From Bacillota bacterium (lineage in GTDB: Bacteria > Bacillota > Clostridia > Lachnospirales > Lachnospiraceae), in contig JAEXNR010000007.1 in NCBI GenBank assembly GCA_023439505.1, positions 62,001-126,000 on the forward strand: 64,000 nucleotides of DNA, written 5' to 3'. The notes under the pieces were generated by a model. It saw only the letters and a program-made list of their open reading frames with translations, was not told the DNA's origin and made no database searches. Position numbers and translations under genes: made by a program. This document shows, one piece after another, positions 8,037 through 17,029 of the stretch (positions are counted from its first letter, which is position 1; each line of letters begins with the position of its first letter).

Positions 8037-10676
8037 GTGCAAACGTACGGTGTAAATGAACTTAGAAAGATGTTTTTGGATTTCTTTGAGAGTAAAGGAC
8101 ATTTGGTATTAAAAAGCTTTCCTCTGGTACCACATAATGATAATAGTTTACTTTTGATTAATTCCGGTATGGCTCCGTTAAAGCCATATTTTACAGGTCA
8201 GGAGATTCCTCCGAGAAAAAGAGTAACAACCTGTCAGAAATGTATCAGAACAGGTGATATAGAAAATGTAGGTAAGACAGCCAGACATGGAACGTTTTTT
8301 GAGATGCTCGGTAACTTCTCTTTTGGAGATTATTTTAAACACGAAGCCATCGCCTGGTCATGGGAATTTCTGACTAAGGTAGTCGGGTTGGAGGAAGATC
8401 GCCTCTATCCGTCCATCTATCAGGATGATGAGGAAGCGTTTGATATCTGGAATAAAGAAATCGGGATTCCTGCTGAGCGCATCTTTCGTTTTGGTAAGGC
8501 GGATAATTTCTGGGAACATGGCGCAGGACCCTGTGGACCATGTTCGGAAATCTATTATGACCGCGGTGAAAAGTATGGCTGTGGTAAAGAGGGATGTACG
8601 GTAGGCTGTGACTGTGACCGTTATATTGAAGTTTGGAATAACGTATTTACCCAGTTTAACGGGGATGGTAACGGTAATTATACAGAGCTTGAGAATAAAA
8701 ATATCGATACCGGAATGGGACTCGAGCGGCTTGCAACGGTTGTACAGGATGTCAGCTCAATTTTTGATGTGGATTCTATAAAGGCAATCCGTGATAAAGT
8801 CTGCCAGTTGGCAAGAGCTGTATATCAGACCGATGCGAAGAAAGATGTGTCCATCCGTTTGATCACAGATCATATTCGCTCCGTTACCTTTATGGCTTCT
8901 GATGGTATTATTCCGTCTAATGAAGGCAGGGGTTACGTATTCCGAAGATTATTAAGACGTGCGGCAAGACACGGAAGACTGCTTGGAATTGAGGGCAGCT
9001 TTTTAGCTGAGCTGTCAAGTATTGTAATACAGGAATCCAGGGACGGATATCCGGAACTGGAAGAGAAGAAGGAATATATTCTAAAACTTCTTACGCTGGA
9101 AGAAGATAAATTTAATAAAACCATTGATCAGGGATTGAGCATTCTGACTGAAATGGAACAAACGCTTACCCTTAATAATACAACGCTTCTCTCAGGAGAG
9201 GATGTATTTAAGCTATATGATACCTATGGCTTCCCCATTGATTTAACGAAAGAAATCCTGGAAGAGAAGGGGCTTGAAGTTGATGAAAAGGGCTTTAAAG
9301 AGGCGATGGAAGTACAGAGAGTAACCGCAAGAAGCGCCAGGGGAACTTCCAACTATATGGGTGCCAAAGAGACAGTTTATCAGCAGATCGATCCTGAAAT
9401 CACCTCTCTGTTTGTAGGCTATGATCATTTATCTTATTCTTCGGATATTATTGTATTGACCACGGAAACAGAGCTTACGAAAGAATTGGTGGCGGGTCAG
9501 AAGGGAACTATAATTGTTTCGGAAACACCTTTTTACGCTACCAGCGGTGGTCAGTCAGCGGATACCGGTGTAATCATTACAAAGGATTCGGAATTTGCCG
9601 TAGAGGATACAATCAAACTTCCCGGCGGCAAAATCGGCCATGTAGGTATTGTGACAAAGGGTATCTTTAAATTGAAGGAGCAGGTTACCCTTGAGGTGAA
9701 TACCACGCAAAGATCTTCCACAGCAAAGAATCACAGTGCAACTCATTTACTGCAAAAAGCACTTCGTACCGTACTTGGAATGCATGTTGAACAGGCGGGT
9801 TCCATGGTAACAGAGGATAGACTGCGTTTTGACTTTACGCATTTTTCTGCGCTTACGCAGGAGGAATTGATTCGTGTGGAAGCAATAGTGAATGAAGAAA
9901 TCTCCAATTCGCTGCCTGTCGTTACGAAGGTTATGAATATTGAGGATGCCAAGAAAGAAGGCGCAATGGCACTGTTCGGAGAGAAATACACGGATCATGT
10001 CCGTGTTGTAACCATGGGGGATTTCAGTAAGGAGCTTTGCGGAGGTACACATGTCAATAATACCGGTACCATTACCGTATTTAAGATCATTTCCGAAACC
10101 GGAATTGCAGCCGGCGTAAGAAGAATAGAAGCATTAACAGGCAAAGGTGTCTTTGCATATTATAAAGAAATCGAAGATGAATTGAATAATGCAGCGAAGG
10201 CGGCCAAGGCAGAGCCGGCATTACTAACCGGAAAAATAGAAAGTTATCTGGAAGAAATCAAAGCACTTCGTTCAGAAAATGAAAAATTAAAAAGTAAATT
10301 GGCCAACAACTCCCTTGGAGATGTAATGAATCAGATTGTGGAAGTAAAAGGGGTCAAATTACTAGCTGTCAAGGTTCCTGAAGTTGATATGAACGGTCTT
10401 AGAACGCTTGGGGATCAATTAAAGGACAAATTAGGGGAAGGTGTTATCATTCTGGCATCCTCCACAGCACCGGATAAGGTTAGCTTACTGGCCATGGTGA
10501 CGGACAGTGTCATGAAACAGGGCGCTCATGCAGGAAATTTAATCAAAGAGCTGGCAGTTTTGGTCGGCGGAGGCGGCGGCGGAAGGCCGAATATGGCTCA
10601 GGCCGGAGGTAAATCTGCAGCAGGTATTGATTCCGTAATTGCAAAATCGAAAGAAGTATTGGAAAAGCAGCTCTAA
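8037..10676 (+). CDS. alaS: Alanyl-tRNA synthetase
   Basis: Charges tRNA-Ala and edits mischarged Ser or Gly. The 879-residue length is standard. Class II catalytic motifs are at the N-terminus (FFESKGHLVLKSFPLVP, TCQKCIRTGDIENVGKTARH, FEMLGNFSFGDYFK, NIDTGMGLERLA). The editing domain has NHSATHLL and CGGTHV with zinc ligands. A helical linker around residues 730-760 and the C-terminal DHHA1 part with its run of glycines (GGGGGGRPNMAQAGG) follow. The start is GTG 8037, fixed by AGGAGG at 8022-8027. It lies 38 bp after hisIE, so read-through from the his operon is possible. Confidence 0.97.
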   Translation: MQTYGVNELRKMFLDFFESKGHLVLKSFPLVPHNDNSLLLINSGMAPLKPYFTGQEIPPRKRVTTCQKCIRTGDIENVGKTARHGTFFEMLGNFSFGDYFKHEAIAWSWEFLTKVVGLEEDRLYPSIYQDDEEAFDIWNKEIGIPAERIFRFGKADNFWEHGAGPCGPCSEIYYDRGEKYGCGKEGCTVGCDCDRYIEVWNNVFTQFNGDGNGNYTELENKNIDTGMGLERLATVVQDVSSIFDVDSIKAIRDKVCQLARAVYQTDAKKDVSIRLITDHIRSVTFMASDGIIPSNEGRGYVFRRLLRRAARHGRLLGIEGSFLAELSSIVIQESRDGYPELEEKKEYILKLLTLEEDKFNKTIDQGLSILTEMEQTLTLNNTTLLSGEDVFKLYDTYGFPIDLTKEILEEKGLEVDEKGFKEAMEVQRVTARSARGTSNYMGAKETVYQQIDPEITSLFVGYDHLSYSSDIIVLTTETELTKELVAGQKGTIIVSETPFYATSGGQSADTGVIITKDSEFAVEDTIKLPGGKIGHVGIVTKGIFKLKEQVTLEVNTTQRSSTAKNHSATHLLQKALRTVLGMHVEQAGSMVTEDRLRFDFTHFSALTQEELIRVEAIVNEEISNSLPVVTKVMNIEDAKKEGAMALFGEKYTDHVRVVTMGDFSKELCGGTHVNNTGTITVFKIISETGIAAGVRRIEALTGKGVFAYYKEIEDELNNAAKAAKAEPALLTGKIESYLEEIKALRSENEKLKSKLANNSLGDVMNQIVEVKGVKLLAVKVPEVDMNGLRTLGDQLKDKLGEGVIILASSTAPDKVSLLAMVTDSVMKQGAHAGNLIKELAVLVGGGGGGRPNMAQAGGKSAAGIDSVIAKSKEVLEKQL

Positions 10677-10691
10677 AAAATGAAAAAGCAG

Positions 10692-10719
10692 TTGACGAAA
10701 ATGAAAAATATGCTATAAT
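10692..10719 (+). promoter_or_regulatory. Sigma-A promoter of rpsU
   Basis: TTGACG (10692-10697) and TATAAT (10714-10719), 16-bp spacer, about 80 bases before rpsU and just after the alaS stop. This gives rpsU its own transcript, which ends at the strong terminator at 10991. Confidence 0.75.
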
Positions 10720-10798
10720 CTTAGTAGTGCTATTCAAAAAATACCCAAACAGTTGTATAGGCACAATACACAACTGGAGGGAGGTTAGGTGTGAGACT

Positions 10799-10972
10799 AT
10801 GTCAAATGTAATTGTAAAAGACAATGAAACGTTAGACAGTGCTCTTCGCAGATTTAAAAGAAATTGTGCGAAAGCCGGAATTCAACAAGAGATCCGTAAG
10901 AGGGAGCATTATGAAAAGCCCAGCGTTAGACGTAAGAAAAAGTCTGAAGCGGCTAGAAAACGTAAATATTAA
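10799..10972 (+). CDS. rpsU: 30S ribosomal protein S21
   Basis: A small basic protein of the 30S subunit platform. The 57-residue product begins SNVIVKDNETLDSALRRF and continues KRNCAKAGIQQEIRKREHYE, the standard S21 sequence, ending in a Lys/Arg-rich tail (RRKKKSEAARKRKY). The frame is open upstream from 10727, but ATG 10799 is the family start and GGAGGGAGGTTAGG lies ahead of it. In Bacillus subtilis rpsU also stands upstream of the yqfC-yqfD-phoH block, as it does here. Confidence 0.96.
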   Translation: MSNVIVKDNETLDSALRRFKRNCAKAGIQQEIRKREHYEKPSVRRKKKSEAARKRKY

Positions 10973-10990
10973 TATTAATATTTGAGGGAG

Positions 10991-11020
10991 ACTTCCAATG
11001 ATTATCATTGGAAGTTTTTT
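10991..11020 (+). terminator. Rho-independent terminator after rpsU
   Basis: An 11-bp perfect stem (ACTTCCAATGA with TCATTGGAAGT, loop TTA) is followed directly by six T. It separates rpsU from the sporulation block. Confidence 0.92.
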
Positions 11021-11157
11021 ATTGCAAAAATATATTCCGGAATCTTCTCTTTGCCCCTGTCCGCTTCATCCGAAAAGAATTCTATTAAATCAGTCTACAT
11101 ACCCAAAAAAAATCATATATTATTAACAGTATTTGCAAAGGATTTAAGGGGGTCACC

Positions 11158-11520
11158 ATGAGCAGCCGCATGAAATCTTCCCATGAGAAATTTAAAAAGG
11201 ATGCGAAGAATACATTATATCAGGGTTTGAATAAAAAAAATAAGAAAACCATACATAAACCGGATTATTTAGAAGAACTGTCCAATCATTTGCATCTGCC
11301 GTCGGATATTCTGGCAGGTGCACCCATCATCACTGCTACCGGTAGAAATGAAATCTGCCTGGAAAATTATAAAGGCATTATAGAATATAACGGTAATCTG
11401 ATTAAGGTACAGACAAAAGCCTGTAAAATCTGCATTGAAGGAAAAAAGCTTAACATATTGTATTTTACCGAAGACGAGATGAAAATTACCGGCTATATTC
11501 AGGCTATTTACTACCAATGA
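11158..11520 (+). CDS. yqfC: Sporulation protein YqfC (YabP/YqfC family)
   Basis: A 120-residue protein of the YabP/YqfC family, which in Bacillus is expressed in the mother cell during sporulation. After a basic, Lys-rich N-terminal 35 residues, the conserved part has L-P-S-D-I-L-A-G-A-P-I-I-T, I-C-L-E-N-Y-K-G-I-I-E-Y, a short I-K-V-Q-T segment and a final ITGYIQAIYYQ, all typical of YqfC. No signal peptide or membrane segment is seen. ATG 11158 follows AAGGGGGTCACC. It is 32 bp upstream of yqfD, the pair order known from other spore formers. Confidence 0.88.
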   Translation: MSSRMKSSHEKFKKDAKNTLYQGLNKKNKKTIHKPDYLEELSNHLHLPSDILAGAPIITATGRNEICLENYKGIIEYNGNLIKVQTKACKICIEGKKLNILYFTEDEMKITGYIQAIYYQ

Positions 11521-11552
11521 TGGGATAGAATACTTACTTTGGAGGGATCAAA

Positions 11553-12794
11553 ATGTTAAGGAAGCTGATGAATTGGCTTCACGGTTATCTGATTGTACGG
11601 ATTCGGGGAAGTGCGCCGGAACGGTTTATCAACTTATGCAGTAATAAAAAAATATTTATTTGGAATTTAAATCGAATAGATGAAGATTATCAATTCCTGA
11701 TATCCATTAAAAACTACAGAAAACTTCAGCCTGTCTCCAGAAAAACCGGAATTGTTCCACGAATCATTAAAAAACGCGGCTTTCCCTTTATCTTACATCG
11801 ATATCGAAAAAGAAAAGTTTTCTTTGCCGGTATTCTGATTTGTATTTTTCTTGTGTACATAATGTCACTTTTCATCTGGAACATTCATATTCTGGGAGGT
11901 TCCAAATATACCCCGGAAGCAATGCTTAAATTCTTGGAAGAAAACGATGTTTATACAGGAATTAAAAAGAATCGGGTCAACTGTCAGGAAATTGAGGAGA
12001 CGATTCGTCTCGCCTATCATGATATTGGTTGGGTCTCAGCAGAAATCAGAGGTACCAGACTCATCATAAAAATAACAGAAACCAATATGCCTGCTCCGGC
12101 ACAAAAAGCCATGATGCCAAGTCATATGGTGGCAACCAAGAATGCCATTATAGAGAAAATCATCACACGAACGGGAACACCCCTGGTAAGACCGGGTGCG
12201 GTAGTAAAAAAAGGCGATATCCTTGTATCAGGAGTGCTCACCATCAAAGATGATTTTGGAGAAATTCTGGAACAGAAACCGGTGGTTGCCAGCGCGGATA
12301 TTCAATGCAAATCCTTTTATGATTATAAGGATTCCTTTCCTCTGGAGTATACGAAAAAAAATTATACACAAGATAAACTCAGCGGGTATTATTTCTCGTG
12401 TTTTGGCAAAAAATTATTTTTATATAATCCTAGAAATTCTTATGACAAATATGATATAATTGTAAACGAAAATACGCTCCATATAACAAGCAGCTTTTAT
12501 TTGCCGTTTCGATGGGGTGTGGTGACAAAACATGAATACGAAGAGCAGGAAGCTGCGTATTCGCAGGAAGAGGCAAAATCCATTGCACTGGACAAATTAA
12601 AGCGATACTTTGACCGATTAAATAAAAACAATGCAAAAGTGATAGAGAATAATGTTAAGATTACAATAGAGAATAATACTTGTACTGCCAAAGGAAGAAT
12701 CATTGTAGAGGAGCCTGCCTGGGAATATCAAACGGTACAAGAAAGTGAGTGGAGGATCGAGCAGACGGATGAGCATAATGGAGACGATCATTGA
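11553..12794 (+). CDS. yqfD: Sporulation protein YqfD
   Basis: A 413-residue membrane protein of the YqfD family, required for efficient sporulation in relatives; its biochemical role is not established. The cytoplasmic N-terminal part of about 85 residues contains RGSAPERFINLC. One membrane segment follows (FFAGILICIFLVYIMSLFIW), then a large external part with NIHILGGSKYTPE, IGWVSAEIRGTRLIIKI and VRPGAVVKKGDILVSG, which is typical of the family. Tyr-rich extracytoplasmic repeats lie toward the end. Its 3' end overlaps the start of phoH, so the two are translationally close. Confidence 0.9.
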   Translation: MLRKLMNWLHGYLIVRIRGSAPERFINLCSNKKIFIWNLNRIDEDYQFLISIKNYRKLQPVSRKTGIVPRIIKKRGFPFILHRYRKRKVFFAGILICIFLVYIMSLFIWNIHILGGSKYTPEAMLKFLEENDVYTGIKKNRVNCQEIEETIRLAYHDIGWVSAEIRGTRLIIKITETNMPAPAQKAMMPSHMVATKNAIIEKIITRTGTPLVRPGAVVKKGDILVSGVLTIKDDFGEILEQKPVVASADIQCKSFYDYKDSFPLEYTKKNYTQDKLSGYYFSCFGKKLFLYNPRNSYDKYDIIVNENTLHITSSFYLPFRWGVVTKHEYEEQEAAYSQEEAKSIALDKLKRYFDRLNKNNAKVIENNVKITIENNTCTAKGRIIVEEPAWEYQTVQESEWRIEQTDEHNGDDH

Positions 12795-13824
12795 CATACC
12801 TGCAGAACATGAGAAGAATGTGTTTGGCGGTTTTGATGCTTATGTTAAGATTATTGAACGGGCTTTGAATGTTACGTTAATCGCCAGAAATGGAGAAATA
12901 AAGGTAATCGGTGCAGCCGAAGATGTTACCAAAGCAAAAAGTATATTCCTGCAGTTACTGGAGCTGTCAAAGCGTGGGAATACCATTACAGAACAGAATG
13001 TAAATTATGCTTTGTCACTGAGTTATGAAGACAAGGAGAGCGCTATTGTTGAGATTGATAAAGATCTGATCTGTCATACGATTAACGGTAAGCCCATCAA
13101 ACCAAAAACCCTTGGACAGAAATCCTACGTTGATTTGATTCGTAAGAAGATGATTGTATTCGGTGTCGGACCTGCAGGTACGGGCAAGACCTATCTTGCC
13201 ATGGCAATGGGAATTACTGCGTTTAAAAATGATGAGGTGAACCGGATTATTTTAACCCGTCCCGCAATTGAAGCGGGAGAAAAGCTTGGATTTTTGCCGG
13301 GTGATCTGCAAAGCAAAGTAGATCCTTATCTGAGACCGCTATATGATGCCCTCTATCAGATTATGGGGCCGGATGCCTATCTTAAGAATACGGAAAAGGG
13401 CCTGATTGAAGTTGCTCCTCTCGCCTATATGAGAGGAAGAACACTGGACAATGCTTTTATTATTCTGGATGAAGCGCAGAATACCACTCCGGCACAGATG
13501 AAGATGTTTTTAACCAGAATTGGATTTGGATCAAAGGTTGTCATTACAGGAGATTTAACGCAGAAGGATTTACCCAACGGGACGAAATCCGGTTTGGATG
13601 TGGCCCTTAAGGTACTCAATCGAATTGAAGATATCGGATTTTCTTATTTAACCAGTCAGGATGTTGTTCGTCATCCTCTGGTACAAAAGATTGTAAAAGC
13701 ATACGATTCCTATGAAGAACGGGTTAAGAAAATGGATCAGAAGGACCGGGAGAAAGGGAGCAAACCACATAAAGTTAATTTTAAATCCGAAAAAATCAGG
13801 GGTAACCGTTATGAGAATAAATAA
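12769..13824 (+). CDS. phoH: PhoH-family ATPase
   Basis: A P-loop ATPase linked in the family to RNA metabolism and often paired with ybeY, as here. The N-terminal 100 residues form a KH-like module (FGGFDAYVKIIERALNVTL). The PhoH domain has Walker A GPAGTGKTYLAMA near residue 134, TRPAIEAGEKLGFLPGD, and Walker B FIILDEAQNTTPAQMKMF followed by SKVVITGDLTQKDLP. I chose ATG 12769, 13 bases after GGAGG at 12751-12755; ATG 12778 is an alternative. It overlaps yqfD by 26 bases, and its 3' end overlaps the next start by 14. Confidence 0.93.
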   Translation: MSIMETIIDIPAEHEKNVFGGFDAYVKIIERALNVTLIARNGEIKVIGAAEDVTKAKSIFLQLLELSKRGNTITEQNVNYALSLSYEDKESAIVEIDKDLICHTINGKPIKPKTLGQKSYVDLIRKKMIVFGVGPAGTGKTYLAMAMGITAFKNDEVNRIILTRPAIEAGEKLGFLPGDLQSKVDPYLRPLYDALYQIMGPDAYLKNTEKGLIEVAPLAYMRGRTLDNAFIILDEAQNTTPAQMKMFLTRIGFGSKVVITGDLTQKDLPNGTKSGLDVALKVLNRIEDIGFSYLTSQDVVRHPLVQKIVKAYDSYEERVKKMDQKDREKGSKPHKVNFKSEKIRGNRYENK

Positions 13825-15151
13825 AATGAGAGTAAAGCAAATGCTTTTTCTTCATTTATTACCATTCCTCTCCGTGGCAATCATCATTTTGTCGGGAAGC
13901 CTTATTTCACTTCCCTTTATTGAGCTTGTCAAAATCAGTGTCCTCACTTTGATTTTGACATCGATTTTCGATTTTTATGTAAGCTGGAATGTAGAGTCTA
14001 TCTTAAAATATCCCTTTGCAAAAACCATTCTTATCCTTAGCTATCTTATTTCTCTGCTGCTTCTGATGCTGATTCCTGATGCAAAAGTAAACAGTCTGTG
14101 GATGCTTGGCGGATTAATGGTTTCTATGATGATAGATTATCGTCTGGGGCTTCTAATTCATTTTAATATGGCTTTAATTCTTGGAATAACATTTTTTGTT
14201 GCAGTACAAACCATGATTTTGCTTCTGGTAATCAGTGTTTTATTATGCTTGTTATCCGGTGCACTAAAGCAGTTATCCATGGCGGTTTATGCGGTCATTA
14301 TTATTTTGTCCACGAATATGACACTGTCATTTGTGATCAATAATTTTATGATAGATTCGAAGGAAGTATATCCATACTTTAATTCCTTATTCAGTTTATT
14401 TATTATATTGGTAGTATCTATTCTATCTTATCTGCTATATCAGAAATTTGCTGTTGATCCGGTTCCTGATCTTTTACAGTTCGTAGAAGCTGCACAGGTG
14501 AAAGATCCTGTACAGGTAATACCGATGGAGGATACTGAAAATTACAATGTACGGGAAGATATAACAGATGACGATGGACAGGAAGAAAGCGAAGATATTC
14601 TGCCTTATGGTGCACAGCTACGGACAAGTTTTGATCTTCTGATTCAGGAAGAGAATGACCTTTTGTTAAAATTAAAGGAGGTTTCTGAACAGTTATATCA
14701 GCACGCACTTTATATCGGGGATATCTCATTACGAGCTGCCGCCGCCATAGGCGCCAATGAAATGATTGCCAAAGCCGGAGGACTGTATCATGAAATCGGT
14801 AAATTGAACAGCAATTCCAATTATATTGAAGAGGGTTTAAAGATAGCACAGGAGTATGGGTTTCCCAGAGAATTGATTGTTATATTAAAGCAGCATAACA
14901 TTAAATTTGAAAAACCAACTTCCGTGGAAGCCGCCATCGTCATGTTATCTGATCATGTAATATCCACCATAGATTACATAGAAAAATCCGGAGATAAGAA
15001 ATATACCACAAGCAAAATTATTGATAATATCTTTCAGATGAGAATGGACAAAGGAACCTTCGACGAAGCCGGTCTTTCTGTCAGGGACTTTAAGAATCTG
15101 AAGATCTTTTATCTAAACGAATTTAATAGGAACTCTATATCAATTCCTTGA
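13811..15151 (+). CDS. Short PgpH-like membrane HD-domain protein
   Basis: PgpH (YqfF) is a membrane phosphodiesterase that degrades cyclic di-AMP and sits between phoH and ybeY in many Firmicutes. This 446-residue protein occupies that slot but lacks the large extracellular 7TMR-HDED region; it has six or seven hydrophobic segments within residues 15-240 and then an HD-like domain. The HD motif reads LYHEIGK with His327-Glu328, so the signature Asp is Glu. The upstream His (YQHALYIGDIS) and IVILKQHN are present. Activity on cyclic di-AMP is therefore uncertain. ATG 13811 has AGGGG ahead of it. It overlaps phoH by 14 bases. Confidence 0.72.
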   Translation: MRINKMRVKQMLFLHLLPFLSVAIIILSGSLISLPFIELVKISVLTLILTSIFDFYVSWNVESILKYPFAKTILILSYLISLLLLMLIPDAKVNSLWMLGGLMVSMMIDYRLGLLIHFNMALILGITFFVAVQTMILLLVISVLLCLLSGALKQLSMAVYAVIIILSTNMTLSFVINNFMIDSKEVYPYFNSLFSLFIILVVSILSYLLYQKFAVDPVPDLLQFVEAAQVKDPVQVIPMEDTENYNVREDITDDDGQEESEDILPYGAQLRTSFDLLIQEENDLLLKLKEVSEQLYQHALYIGDISLRAAAAIGANEMIAKAGGLYHEIGKLNSNSNYIEEGLKIAQEYGFPRELIVILKQHNIKFEKPTSVEAAIVMLSDHVISTIDYIEKSGDKKYTTSKIIDNIFQMRMDKGTFDEAGLSVRDFKNLKIFYLNEFNRNSISIP

Positions 15152-15256
15152 TCAGGGATTTGCAAGGTCATTGTCAGCAATATCCCATTATGATTTTTAT
15201 TGTTTTGGATGCAGAGACAGATTTCATTGATAGAAGAGAAAGGCGGAATCAGGAAT

Positions 15257-15754
15257 ATGACATTTCACATTGATTATGAAGCCAATGCCCAGTTGAACTT
15301 TGATTATGAGAAATTAGTCGGACAAGTTATCGAAGCATGTCTGGATTATGAGGGATGCCCTTATGAGGCTGAGCTTAGTGTTTTGTTTACGGATAATGCA
15401 GAGATACAAAAAATCAATCAGGAATATCGGGGAATCGATGCAGCAACGGATGTATTATCTTTTCCGGCGATTGAATATGAGATTGCGGGAGATTTTTCCC
15501 GGCTGGAGGATGCTTCCATGGATAATTTTCATCCGGAAAGCGGAGAGCTTATTCTTGGAGATATCGTAATCTCCGTTGACAAAGCGCAGGCACAAGCGGC
15601 AGAGTACGGTCACCCCATCGAGCGGGAGATTGCTTTTTTGACAGCCCATAGTATGTTTCATCTATTTGGATATGACCATATGGAAGATGAGGAACGGGTT
15701 CGTATGGAACTAAAGCAAAATGCGGTCCTGGAGAAGTTAAAAATTCAAAGATAA
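15257..15754 (+). CDS. ybeY: Endoribonuclease YbeY
   Basis: A single-strand-specific metallo-endoribonuclease that takes part in rRNA maturation and ribosome quality control. The 165-residue product has NQEYRGIDAATDVLSFP and GDIVISVDKAQAQA. Its zinc motif AHSMFHLFGYDHMEDEE keeps the three His of the canonical HGxLHLxGYDH but has Ser where Gly is usual. An upstream in-frame extension exists, but ATG 15257 has AGGCGG 10 bases before it and matches the family start. It closes the yqfC-yqfD-phoH-HD-ybeY block. Confidence 0.93.
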   Translation: MTFHIDYEANAQLNFDYEKLVGQVIEACLDYEGCPYEAELSVLFTDNAEIQKINQEYRGIDAATDVLSFPAIEYEIAGDFSRLEDASMDNFHPESGELILGDIVISVDKAQAQAAEYGHPIEREIAFLTAHSMFHLFGYDHMEDEERVRMELKQNAVLEKLKIQR

Positions 15755-15880
15755 TGCGAATTTTTTTGTATGATAAGATGGATTGTGGAGAATAATCTAA
15801 AGAAATTTATCAGGAAATCACTGTCAATACGATTTTCATAATCGTAGGATGAATTTGATATAAGGAAAGGGTATTGTGAA

Positions 15881-16975
15881 ATGAAAAAATATATGCTTTA
15901 TTTACTGTTACTGATTGCAGCTTTTGGTATGCTTGGATGCAGCAAAAAAAAGGGGAACAGCAATGATCAGATCAAAGATCTGGTTATGAATGATACTCCG
16001 ATCATAACGCCGACAGAAACACCTACCCCTACCGAAGTACCTGTTGTCAGTCATGACGGTGAAATGAGAAGCACGTTATCCGGATTATGGGTTCCGATAG
16101 AGATCGGGAACAAACGTCCTTATGCTTATGTGTTTAATAACTTTAAGACTGTAAGAAACCAGTGGGGGATCGGACAAGCTGATATCGTATATGAAGCGCT
16201 GGTAGAGGGCGGAATCACAAGATTTCTTGGTATCGGTGAGAATTTTACTGGTGACAAGCTTGGTTCGGCTAGAAGTGCAAGACATTATTTTGTCAGCGTT
16301 GCTGATGAATATGACGCCATCTATATCCATTTTGGTAAAACAAAATATGCCACCGCCAAATTCAAAGCCCTTAAAATGGATCATATGGACGGATCAGAGG
16401 GGATCGGAGATACCGTATTCTATCGTGATAAATCCATACCGGCTCCCCATAATGCATTTGCCAGCCTGGAGGGTATTCTTGCAGGCGTGAAAAAGATGAA
16501 GTTTCGAACGGAGCATAACGATGGTTATGAATCTCATTTCCGGTTCTACGAAGAAGATACGAATCTGACCGCAACGACACCGGTAAATAAGGTTTCCGTA
16601 CATTTTTCTTCCTATAGTGATCCTTATCTGGAGTATCATGAGGATGACAAATTATATTATCATTTTCAATTCGGTGAAAAACATGTCGATTCATTAACCG
16701 GTGAACAGATAGCCTTCAAAAATATTATTATACAATTTGTAAAGGAACGTGATATTGACCATAATGGTTATCAGACCATGGATTTTGAGAATGCCGACGG
16801 AACAGGATATTATATTACCAACGGTAACATGCGTCCGATTACCTGGAAGAAGAATGAGTCCACCAAATACATGCGTTATTTTGATGAAGCGGGAGAAGCG
16901 CTGACGATAAATCCGGGAAAAACGTATATCGCATTATTTCCTGATAATCGTAAGGATGACATTGTAATTAAGTAA
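15881..16975 (+). CDS. YerB-like lipoprotein (DUF3048)
   Basis: A secreted, lipid-anchored protein of unknown biochemical role. The N-terminus is a lipoprotein signal (MKKYMLYLLLLIAAFGMLGC) with lipobox LGC and Cys20, followed by a Thr/Pro-rich linker (TPTETPTPTEVP). The mature part shows the DUF3048 pattern: RPYAYVFNNFKTVRNQWGI, ADIVYEALVEGGITRFL, LGSARSARHYFVSVA, and near the C-terminus WKKNESTKYMRYFDEAG with INPGKTYIALFPD. ATG 15881 follows AAGGAAAGGG. It stands alone between ybeY and the flippase gene with about 126 bp of upstream DNA, where I saw no strong promoter. Confidence 0.88.
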   Translation: MKKYMLYLLLLIAAFGMLGCSKKKGNSNDQIKDLVMNDTPIITPTETPTPTEVPVVSHDGEMRSTLSGLWVPIEIGNKRPYAYVFNNFKTVRNQWGIGQADIVYEALVEGGITRFLGIGENFTGDKLGSARSARHYFVSVADEYDAIYIHFGKTKYATAKFKALKMDHMDGSEGIGDTVFYRDKSIPAPHNAFASLEGILAGVKKMKFRTEHNDGYESHFRFYEEDTNLTATTPVNKVSVHFSSYSDPYLEYHEDDKLYYHFQFGEKHVDSLTGEQIAFKNIIIQFVKERDIDHNGYQTMDFENADGTGYYITNGNMRPITWKKNESTKYMRYFDEAGEALTINPGKTYIALFPDNRKDDIVIK

Positions 16976-17029
16976 TATCATTCTGAAATAATGTGATCGT
17001 AATACGAAAGAAGAATAGAGGAGTTTACT

